A program made the translations under genes and the position numbers. A stretch of 5,125 bases of DNA from an uncultured beta proteobacterium (GTDB taxonomy: Bacteria > Pseudomonadota > Gammaproteobacteria > Burkholderiales > Burkholderiaceae), in NCBI GenBank assembly GCA_903944255.1, contig CAJARE010000191.1, positions 1 to 5,125 of the forward strand, given 5' to 3'. Of this stretch, positions 1-5,125 are shown in pieces; the stretch's first letter is position 1, and each line of letters starts with the position of its first letter. The notes beneath the pieces were generated by a model. It did no database searches and was not told the origin of the DNA. It saw nothing but the letters and a program-made list of their open reading frames with translations.

Positions 1-60
1 CAAGCACCAAAGAAGATGCCAATTGACGCCTGAACTCTCAAAAAGTGAAATTCTGTTCGG

Positions 61-86
61 CCCAGCTTACGGGGAAGTTAGCTAGG
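61..86 (+). promoter_or_regulatory. Leader hairpin upstream of the btuB ribosome binding site
   Basis: Bases 61-70 (CCCAGCTTAC) can pair with 77-86 (GTTAGCTAGG) around a six-base GGGGAA loop, giving eight pairs and two mismatches. An outer helix is also possible: TTCTGTT (51-57) can pair with GGCAGAA (96-102, including two G-U pairs), which covers part of the Shine-Dalgarno sequence. No T-run follows, so this is not an intrinsic terminator. It would fit a riboswitch expression platform acting on translation, but that role is inferred from base complementarity alone. Confidence 0.4.
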
Positions 87-98
87 CGATTTGAAGGC

Positions 99-104
99 AG
101 AAGG
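99..104 (+). promoter_or_regulatory. Ribosome binding site that sets the btuB start
   Basis: AGAAGG ends six bases before the ATG at 111, a good Shine-Dalgarno match with normal spacing. The earlier in-frame GTG at 45 has no comparable purine-rich stretch and would put 22 mostly polar and basic residues before an otherwise textbook signal peptide, so 111 is the better start. Confidence 0.75.
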
Positions 105-110
105 TTCATC

Positions 111-2102
111 ATGAAACAGCAGTTCAGTAGTAAAACGCTGATCGCCCTACTTTGCGGCGTGGCAGCAACATTTAACGCAGCAGCTCAAAATTCCCAACCA
201 ACAGTTATTGTCTCCGGATCTCGTTTTGAAGAAAACCTCAACGAGGTGCCAGCAAACGTCAAAGTCATTACGCGTGATGAGATTGCAAATTCAAGCTCAA
301 ACAATATTCCAGAAGTTCTCTCTCAGATCGGGGGCTTAAACGTCAAAAATTCTAGCGGCAACCCCTTAAATCTGGATGCCTCTGTTGATATGGGTGGTTA
401 TGGCGCTACCGCAAACAGCAACACCCTTGTTCTGGTTGATGGTCAACGACTAAACCCCATAGATTCGGGCACCATTAACTGGGAATCCATACCCATTGAC
501 TCAATTGAACGAATTGAGGTACTGCAAGGTGGAGCAAGCGTTCAGTATGGAAATGGGGCAGTAGGTGGCGTAATCAATATCATCACAAATGGTGGCGCAA
601 AAAACCTTAATCAGGCCTCAGTTACATACGGAAGCTACAACACCGTAATTAGCAATGCAATTTTGCGTAATAAAGTGAATGACACAACAATTCAACTTAC
701 AGCAAATACCTCAAACACGGATGGCTGGAGACAGAACTCTGCAGCAAATGCCTATTCATTTGACGGTAAATTGACTCAATCATTAGGCGGAATTGATCAG
801 GTCTACGCCGATATATTCTTTAATCACTCAAACTCTCAAACGCCAGGGGCTGTTCTTGGTCAGGCAGGCAGAGGTAACTCTCAGTCTGCTAGGGCGGCGT
901 TTATAGGATCAACAATCACTACTGATAACTCTGGAATCAGGGCTGGGCTTATAAAAGCAATTAGTGATCAGCTAACGTTTGACATTGATGGAACGTATTC
1001 CAATAAAAATACCAGCTCCAACATCCCCGCCTACCCTTACTACGTTCTATATCCTAACTGGCAACTTGCAGTTGCGCCAAAGATCAAAGCTAATTTTGGG
1101 GATTGGGGAACTACAGTTTTAGGTTATGACTTTAATCAAGCCTCTCAAAGCAGTTCTTCAGGATTAACTTTTGGCAATACAAGCCTTCAGCAAAACGTTA
1201 GCATCCTTAATCAATCCATGTATCTTTTGTCACGGATTCCTTTAAAGGTAATTGACGGATTGGAGGCTAGCGGGGGCTTTAGACACCAAGCGCAGAATGC
1301 ATCGGCAAATGACCTCTCAACCGGATCAACCGTTAGCGCAAGTCAAAAATACTCTGCCAATGCTGGGGATGTAGCATTTAATTACAGCTATCAATCAGGA
1401 CAAAAAATATTTATTAAATGGGATCAGTCTTATCGATTTCCAAATACTGATGAATTCTGGGGGTTTGATCCAGACACTTACACCCCCATCTTCAATGGCA
1501 TCTTAAAGCCACAAATCTCACAAACTTATTCAGCCGGAGGGGATTGGAATCTTCGTAAAACCCACCTTTCAGCCCTCGTATTTCAATCGATTACACAAAA
1601 TGAAATCCGCTACGACCCATCTTCTGGTAGCAACGTCAATACTGCTGGAAACATTAATCGCACTGGATTCCTTTTTGACTCCTCAAGTAATATCACCCGA
1701 AATTTAACTGTCGCTGGCGGCGGAAAAATACAAAGGTCTACTTACACGACTGGATCAATATCTGGGGTTGGGGTTGGCCTATCTCCAGACTTACTATTAA
1801 ATGCTCGTGCACAATACATGTTTAGTAGTGAATGGAGCGCTGGGGCTGCAGTGAATTACGTTGGCAATCAAAACTACGATGCAGATCCGGCTGCCTCAAA
1901 TTCATTGGCAAAAATCCCTTCTTATGTAGCTGCCGATATTTACGCCAGCTACAGAGTAAATTCTTGGGACGCTAAAGTTATGATTAAGAATATCGGGGGA
2001 AATTCTTATGCAACCACTGGCGGGTATAACTCAAGCAGAGGCTACTACTACTATCCCACAACACCAACAACTTACTTCGCAACAGCAAAATATAATTTTT
2101 AA
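111..2102 (+). CDS. btuB: TonB-dependent outer-membrane receptor, probable vitamin B12 (corrinoid) transporter BtuB
   Basis: This 663-residue gated beta-barrel would bring corrinoids across the outer membrane using energy from TonB-ExbBD. Residues 1-25 form a signal peptide (charged start, LIALLCGVAA core, cleavage after AAA). The TonB box is probably PTVIVSG (30-36). The plug domain covers about 40-160, with NTLVLVDGQRLN (104-115) and the signature from SIERIEVLQGG (131-141) through YGNGAVGGVINIIT (146-159). The rest is Asn/Ser/Thr/Tyr-rich barrel ending in ...KYNF, the terminal Phe expected of Bam-inserted proteins. It is somewhat longer than E. coli BtuB (614 residues). The receptor class is certain. 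The B12 substrate is inferred from the btuFCD genes that follow and the riboswitch-like leader; a siderophore or other metal-chelate receptor is the alternative. An in-frame GTG at 45 was rejected as the start. Confidence 0.8.
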   Translation: MKQQFSSKTLIALLCGVAATFNAAAQNSQPTVIVSGSRFEENLNEVPANVKVITRDEIANSSSNNIPEVLSQIGGLNVKNSSGNPLNLDASVDMGGYGATANSNTLVLVDGQRLNPIDSGTINWESIPIDSIERIEVLQGGASVQYGNGAVGGVINIITNGGAKNLNQASVTYGSYNTVISNAILRNKVNDTTIQLTANTSNTDGWRQNSAANAYSFDGKLTQSLGGIDQVYADIFFNHSNSQTPGAVLGQAGRGNSQSARAAFIGSTITTDNSGIRAGLIKAISDQLTFDIDGTYSNKNTSSNIPAYPYYVLYPNWQLAVAPKIKANFGDWGTTVLGYDFNQASQSSSSGLTFGNTSLQQNVSILNQSMYLLSRIPLKVIDGLEASGGFRHQAQNASANDLSTGSTVSASQKYSANAGDVAFNYSYQSGQKIFIKWDQSYRFPNTDEFWGFDPDTYTPIFNGILKPQISQTYSAGGDWNLRKTHLSALVFQSITQNEIRYDPSSGSNVNTAGNINRTGFLFDSSSNITRNLTVAGGGKIQRSTYTTGSISGVGVGLSPDLLLNARAQYMFSSEWSAGAAVNYVGNQNYDADPAASNSLAKIPSYVAADIYASYRVNSWDAKVMIKNIGGNSYATTGGYNSSRGYYYYPTTPTTYFATAKYNF

Positions 2103-2126
2103 TGCAGCAAGAAAGAACATAAGAAA

Positions 2127-3020
2127 ATGCACCCCTCGACTTGCTCCCGCTATTTGCTAGTCGGGGTTGTCTTATTTTTTCTTGGCCTCTCATTGGCTGT
2201 TTTTGCTGCGCCCGTTGCTGTTGTTGATGACCGTGGCGTTACCGTAGTTTTTGATAAACCACCACAACGAATTGTGAGCTTGATTCCCTCGCTTACCGAG
2301 TCAGTTTGCGCTCTGGGTAAATGCGGCGCCATGGTTGGTGTTGATCGGTTTTCCAATTGGCCAAAATCAATTCAAGGACTCCCGAAATTAGGGAGCATGG
2401 GTGATGTCAATATTGAGCACATCGCGCAACTCAAGCCCGATGTAGTTTTACTGGAGAAGGCCTCGCCTGTTATTGCAAAGCTCAACTCCTTGGGGATTAA
2501 AACATTTGCACTAGACATTAAGTCCATGGGCGATGAGGAGCGGGCCCTTCAGAAGCTTGATGTCGTGTTAGGCACTTCTGAGAGCGCTCGCGTATGGAAT
2601 CAAATTCAGAAAGAGCTCATGCGCGCCAATAAACAACTTTCTGCTAAGGATAAAAATATACGCGTGTACTTTGAAGTCAATCCCGCACCATTTGCAGCAG
2701 GCCGCACTTCTTTTATCGGGGAAATTCTGACTCAATTGGGCTTGATTAATATCATTCAAGAATCACTAGGTCCGTTCCCAAAAATCAATCCCGAGTTTGT
2801 GGTGCAGGCAAAGCCTGAAGTGATTCTCCTTAGCGATTCCACTACGGTTGATATTAAAAATCGACCTGGTTGGAACACTATTCCAGCAGTCTCCAGAAAA
2901 AGAATTTGTGTTTTTTCTGTGGAACAAAATGACGTCTTAGTGCGTCCTGGTCCCCGCATGGGCGAAGCAGCACTCATTATTTCTCAATGCATTCAAGAGA
3001 AGATGTCATCATCACAGTAA
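2127..3020 (+). CDS. btuF: Periplasmic cobalamin-binding protein BtuF (helical-backbone ABC substrate-binding protein)
   Basis: This 297-residue protein would bind cobalamin in the periplasm and deliver it to BtuCD. A signal peptide spans about 1-27 (LLVGVVLFFLGLSLAVFA, cleavage near AAP). There is no lipobox cysteine, so it should be soluble. Lobe 1 begins at QRIVSLIPSLTESV (47-60) and includes GVDRFSNWP (71-79), equivalent to E. coli GVSSYSDYP; a long linking helix follows, then lobe 2 from about 178 (IRVYFEVNPAPFAAG). Glu97 (NIEHIAQLKPD) and Glu223 (NPEFVVQAKPE) align with the two E. coli BtuF glutamates that form salt bridges to BtuC arginines. Cys61 and Cys66 (CX4C) could form a disulfide. 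The gene follows btuB after 24 bases, with only a weak A-rich ribosome binding site (AAGAAAG, 2109-2115). Other corrinoid or iron-chelate ligands cannot be excluded. Confidence 0.83.
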   Translation: MHPSTCSRYLLVGVVLFFLGLSLAVFAAPVAVVDDRGVTVVFDKPPQRIVSLIPSLTESVCALGKCGAMVGVDRFSNWPKSIQGLPKLGSMGDVNIEHIAQLKPDVVLLEKASPVIAKLNSLGIKTFALDIKSMGDEERALQKLDVVLGTSESARVWNQIQKELMRANKQLSAKDKNIRVYFEVNPAPFAAGRTSFIGEILTQLGLINIIQESLGPFPKINPEFVVQAKPEVILLSDSTTVDIKNRPGWNTIPAVSRKRICVFSVEQNDVLVRPGPRMGEAALIISQCIQEKMSSSQ

Positions 3021-3997
3021 TGCAAAAAAATTATTTTCTAGGCAGACTTTTTGCCCTCCTCATTCTCAGTGCGGTCTTGGTGTTGCTCGGGACCCTACTT
3101 GGAAGTATGGGTGCCAACTGGAATATGCCAGAGCTTGATCAAACTGTTTTATTTGATATTCGCCTTCCACGATCATTGGGCGCCTATCTTGCCGGGGCTT
3201 TATTGGGACTTGCGGGTGGCATTGCACAAAGCCTGTTTCGTAATCCACTTGCCGACCCTTACCTTTTGGGTAGCGCCTCTGGTGCCTTGCTCGGTGTCGG
3301 GAGCATTCTTTGCTTTTCTTATATTGGCAATTCTTGGTTAGAAATCATTGGACTCAATGGTGGCGCCTTTATTGGAGCCTTAATTGGCGTAGTCGCCGCC
3401 CTCATGCTGGCGGGTGGTTATAAAAGCTCACTCCGCCTATTACTGTCAGGGGTGGTAATTAGTGTCATTCTGGGCGCTGCAAATTCTTTACTCACTTTCA
3501 TTCGCCCAGATCTTTTTCAAAGCATTCAGTCTTTCATGCTGGGCAACACGACTCTCTTGAGCTGGTCTGGCGTAGAGCTCATGGCAATCACTGTAGTGTT
3601 TTGCTTACTGCTTACCCTCATTATCAGCCCTGCGCTGGACGCTTTATCGCTTGGAGAAAATACTGCGCGCACATTAGGATTGCCACTAGATCAACTACGT
3701 CTTGTATTGATTAGTATTCTTGCTTTAGCGACGGGTTGCGCAGTAGCTCAAACAGGGCTAGTTGCTTTTGTTGGGTTAGCAGCGCCCCATTTAGTCAGAA
3801 AGATGTCTGGGGGTCACCAGCGGGTGCAACTTTTGTTCTCCAGTATGGGTGGTGGCATTCTATTGCTTAGCTCAGACCTTATTGCGCGCACTCTCTTTGC
3901 ACCAATTGAAGTTCCGGTAGGCATAGTAACTGCGGTCTTAGGTGGTTTATATATGCTGGTTCTTCTAAAACAAACCCCCTTTGGTAGTCGCTCATGA
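3020..3997 (+). CDS. btuC: Vitamin B12 ABC transporter permease BtuC (FecCD family)
   Basis: This inner-membrane permease would form the BtuC dimer that carries cobalamin into the cytoplasm. From the ATG at 3020 it has 325 residues, close to E. coli BtuC (326). It is very hydrophobic, with about ten membrane helices expected for the family; the first covers about 7-29. Conserved parts include FDIRLPRSLGAYLAGALLG (45-63), GGIAQSLFRNPLADPYLLG (66-84), LGENTARTLGLP (211-222, the cytoplasmic coupling loop that contacts BtuD), GLVAFVGLAAPHLVR (246-260) and SSDLIAR (284-290). Arg48, Arg51 and Arg290 match the arginines that hold BtuF. The ATG overlaps the btuF stop in TAATG, which suggests translation by re-initiation. 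An in-frame ATG at 2987 would add 11 polar residues (MHSREDVIITV) and lacks a ribosome binding site, so it is less likely. FecCD permeases for heme or siderophores look similar; specificity comes from the locus. Confidence 0.87.
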   Translation: MQKNYFLGRLFALLILSAVLVLLGTLLGSMGANWNMPELDQTVLFDIRLPRSLGAYLAGALLGLAGGIAQSLFRNPLADPYLLGSASGALLGVGSILCFSYIGNSWLEIIGLNGGAFIGALIGVVAALMLAGGYKSSLRLLLSGVVISVILGAANSLLTFIRPDLFQSIQSFMLGNTTLLSWSGVELMAITVVFCLLLTLIISPALDALSLGENTARTLGLPLDQLRLVLISILALATGCAVAQTGLVAFVGLAAPHLVRKMSGGHQRVQLLFSSMGGGILLLSSDLIARTLFAPIEVPVGIVTAVLGGLYMLVLLKQTPFGSRS

Positions 3998-4755
3998 GAT
4001 CTAGGCAACTATCTGTATTTAGAGGGCCCTGCGCGGTCCTTACAGATCTGGATTTCGATATTCCGCAAGGTCAATGGACCAGCATCATCGGTCCGAATGG
4101 TGCGGGTAAGTCATCCCTCTTGCAGGCAATGGTGGGATTATTAAAGTGGGATGGGTTACTAACAATAGATGAAGTTGACTTGTCTAAACTATCCGCAAAA
4201 GACCTCGCTAGAAAGATCGCTTGGCTTGAGCAGGGTTCACGCGGCTCAGAAGAATTCGGCGACTCCCTCAGCGTCTATGACACCGTGATGCTGGGTCGCC
4301 TTCCCCACCAAGGATGGCTACATCTGCCCACCACAATCGATCACGCCAAGGCAGAAGAAGCTCTCAAACAAACGGACGCCTGGGGATTGCGCAGTCGTCC
4401 TTTACAACAGCTCTCTGGCGGAGAACGTCAGCGTGTTTTATTGGCTCGTCTGCTTGCAGTGGATTCCGACATCTTGCTGATGGACGAACCTTTAGCCAAC
4501 TTAGACCCACCCCATCAGGCTGATTTTCTGAAATGGCAGAAAAGCTTAATTGCCCAAGGTAAGACCTTAATCACCGTTTTACATGAAATTCATATTGCGT
4601 TGCGGGCCGACCATCTCATCATGCTCAATAAGGGCAAAATGCATTTTCAGGGGTCTAGTCAAGATCCGCAAACGCACCAAGCCCTAATAGAGCTATTTGA
4701 TGGCCGCATTCGCCTAGAAAAACTAGGTAAGGACTGGGTAGCCCTGCCAGACTAA
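3994..4755 (+). CDS. btuD: Vitamin B12 ABC transporter ATP-binding protein BtuD
   Basis: This 253-residue cytoplasmic ATPase would power the BtuC2D2 importer. All nucleotide-binding motifs are intact: Walker A GPNGAGKSS (33-41, Lys39), Q-loop Gln80 (AWLEQ), signature LSGGERQ (140-146), Walker B ILLMDEP (160-166, catalytic Glu165), D-loop ANLD (168-171) and H-loop His197 (TVLHEIH). The segment SLSVYDTVMLGRLPHQGWL (91-109) is typical of the FepC/BtuD/HmuV group of type II importers. The start codon lies in the ATGA overlap with the btuC stop, and no strong ribosome binding site is visible, consistent with translational coupling to btuC. The overlap makes BtuC the obvious partner. Substrate specificity cannot be read from the ATPase itself. 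Confidence 0.87.
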   Translation: MRSRQLSVFRGPCAVLTDLDFDIPQGQWTSIIGPNGAGKSSLLQAMVGLLKWDGLLTIDEVDLSKLSAKDLARKIAWLEQGSRGSEEFGDSLSVYDTVMLGRLPHQGWLHLPTTIDHAKAEEALKQTDAWGLRSRPLQQLSGGERQRVLLARLLAVDSDILLMDEPLANLDPPHQADFLKWQKSLIAQGKTLITVLHEIHIALRADHLIMLNKGKMHFQGSSQDPQTHQALIELFDGRIRLEKLGKDWVALPD

Positions 4756-4805
4756 ACCCAAGCCCAGAGTTCCACAAAGCATTTTCCTGAGGCTACAATG
4801 CCTAT
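4756..4805 (+). promoter_or_regulatory. Possible sigma-70 promoter between btuD and the zapA operon
   Basis: TACAAT (4794-4799) matches five of six bases of the -10 consensus. TCCACA (4771-4776) matches four of six -35 bases at the ideal 17-base spacing. Transcription would start near 4806, on or beside the ATG of the coiled-coil gene, so that mRNA could be leaderless. The 50-base gap holds no GC-rich hairpin with a T-run, so read-through from btuD is also possible. Confidence 0.5.
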
Positions 4806-5090
4806 ATGACCGAGCACACCCCTCATGTCCCAAGCGACTTAACCGAATCCGATCCGATAGCTATATCGCTGCAGAGGCTGTCTAAAAAAATTCAGCTTAT
4901 TTCTGATGCTGTAAAAGCCTTACATCAAGATCGCAATCAGCTTGAAATAAAGATTGAGGATGCTCAAAAAAGAATTCAGCATATTTTGAGTCGCCTGCCT
5001 GAGCAGAGCGATGGTCGCCAATTGAACTTACTCGGCGAAGTCATTACCACACCAACCCCAGAGGATGACAATGAGCCAACAACGCATTGA
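4806..5090 (+). CDS. Small coiled-coil protein, probable ZapB-like cell-division factor encoded beside zapA
   Basis: This 94-residue cytoplasmic protein has no signal peptide or membrane segment. Residues 1-17 are polar and look disordered. Residues 18 to about 64 have the heptad-like pattern of a parallel coiled coil (ISLQRLSKKIQLISDAV, then NQLEIKIEDAQKRIQHILSRL). The tail from about 65 is acidic and Pro/Thr-rich. Size, coiled coil, the end pattern RIQHILSRLPEQ and position just before zapA recall the small ZapB-like proteins (TIGR02449 type) encoded upstream of zapA in many beta- and gammaproteobacteria; these are thought to act with ZapA at the Z-ring. The last 20 bases overlap zapA, suggesting coupled expression. 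No Shine-Dalgarno precedes the start, which lies where transcription from the upstream promoter would begin. The gene looks real; the ZapB-like function is inferred mainly from position and coiled coil. Confidence 0.65.
   Translation: MTEHTPHVPSDLTESDPIAISLQRLSKKIQLISDAVKALHQDRNQLEIKIEDAQKRIQHILSRLPEQSDGRQLNLLGEVITTPTPEDDNEPTTH
5060..5065 (+). promoter_or_regulatory. Ribosome binding site of zapA
   Basis: AGAGGA lies five bases before the ATG at 5071, inside the end of the coiled-coil gene. It supports translation of zapA from 5071 despite the 20-base overlap. Confidence 0.7.
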
Positions 5091-5125
5091 AGTAACCCTC
5101 GCCGGTCAAAAGATTACTTTAGCCA
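5071..5125 (+). CDS. zapA: Cell division protein ZapA, N-terminal fragment (cut by window edge)
   Basis: Only 18 codons are visible: MSQQRIEVTLAGQKITLA. The pattern of a short polar start, an I-x-V-x-L strand, Gly, then a second strand (KITLA) is how ZapA proteins begin (compare the IxIxGRxxxV strand-turn-strand of E. coli and Pseudomonas ZapA). ZapA bundles FtsZ filaments and links them to ZapB. A good ribosome binding site and the overlap with the preceding ZapB-like coiled-coil gene support the call. The fragment is short, so the identification depends partly on context. In many proteobacteria the 6S RNA gene follows zapA, which would be outside this window. Confidence 0.75.
   Translation, partial: MSQQRIEVTLAGQKITLA

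Larger units (their letters stand above)
1..110 (+). promoter_or_regulatory. btuB leader, probable 3' end of a cobalamin riboswitch (5' part outside window)
   Basis: This untranslated leader precedes a B12-type receptor gene, which is where cobalamin riboswitches normally lie. Near its left end, GAAGATGCC (12-20) followed by AATTGACG resembles the B12 box, the conserved 3' strand of the riboswitch core (classically ending ACCTGCC, with shorter GAANTGCC-like versions in some subclasses). The match is degenerate, and the receptor domain and the operon promoter would lie upstream of base 1, so the aptamer cannot be folded or confirmed here. The following hairpin would suit the expression platform. 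The assignment rests mostly on context: an RNA-regulated btuB followed by btuFCD is a common arrangement. Confidence 0.4.

Noticed and set aside
61..86. Leader hairpin as an intrinsic terminator
   Set aside because: No run of T follows the stem (the next bases are CGATTTGAAGG), and the stem has two mismatches.
1984..2193. Minus-strand open frame across the btuB-btuF junction
   Set aside because: It is antisense to two well-supported genes, has a low-complexity product with no family-like motif, and has no ribosome binding site that I could see.
2150..2977. Three short minus-strand frames within btuF (63-73 codons)
   Set aside because: They lie opposite a confident coding sequence and their products look like out-of-frame translation.
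3051..3341. Plus-strand 96-codon frame inside btuC
   Set aside because: It is the +1 shadow of the btuC reading frame. Its hydrophobicity comes from the T-rich codons of the permease.
3066..4008. Minus-strand frames at 3066-3248 and 3814-4008
   Set aside because: Both are antisense to btuC or the btuC-btuD junction and show no recognisable protein features.
4314..4523. Plus-strand 69-codon frame inside btuD
   Set aside because: It overlaps the signature and Walker B coding region in another frame, so it is a shadow.
3994..4755. Heme or siderophore ATPase (HmuV/FepC) instead of BtuD
   Set aside because: The motifs alone would allow it, but the BtuF-like glutamates, BtuC-like arginines and length, and riboswitch-like leader together favour B12 import. 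It remains a possibility.
1..5125. CRISPR arrays, tRNA or rRNA genes, insertion sequences, attachment sites
   Set aside because: I saw no regularly spaced direct repeats, no cloverleaf with CCA-type end, no transposase or integrase fragment, and no terminal inverted repeats. Coding is continuous and of uniform style.

Overview
The window looks like chromosomal DNA from a moderate-GC betaproteobacterium. A Polynucleobacter-type member of the Burkholderiaceae is my best guess, from the style of the proteins and the way a vitamin B12 uptake operon sits directly beside zapA. This is recognition from memory, not a database result. All real genes are on the plus strand and tightly packed.

Layout. 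Positions 1-110 are an untranslated leader. It carries what looks like the 3' end of a cobalamin riboswitch, a hairpin, and the ribosome binding site of the first gene. Positions 111-2102 encode a TonB-dependent outer-membrane receptor (btuB). Positions 2127-3020 encode a periplasmic corrinoid-binding protein (btuF). Positions 3020-3997 encode the inner-membrane permease (btuC), and 3994-4755 encode the ATPase (btuD). The btuF stop and btuC start share one base, and btuC and btuD overlap by four, so btuFCD is almost certainly one translationally coupled unit. After a 50-base gap with a promoter-like sequence but no visible terminator, a small coiled-coil gene (4806-5090) overlaps the start of zapA, which runs off the right edge at 5125.

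How the genes work together. The receptor would bring a corrinoid across the outer membrane using TonB energy. BtuF would capture it in the periplasm and dock on BtuC2D2, and ATP hydrolysis by BtuD would drive import. The leader probably turns the operon down when cobalamin is plentiful. The last two genes belong to a different process, Z-ring assembly in cell division, and probably start from their own promoter.

I found no undescribed defence, mobile or biosynthetic system here. The points most worth a second look are the degenerate riboswitch tail, with a possible structure that hides the ribosome binding site; the receptor's plug sequence, which differs from enterobacterial BtuB; and a promoter placed so that the coiled-coil gene may be transcribed leaderless.
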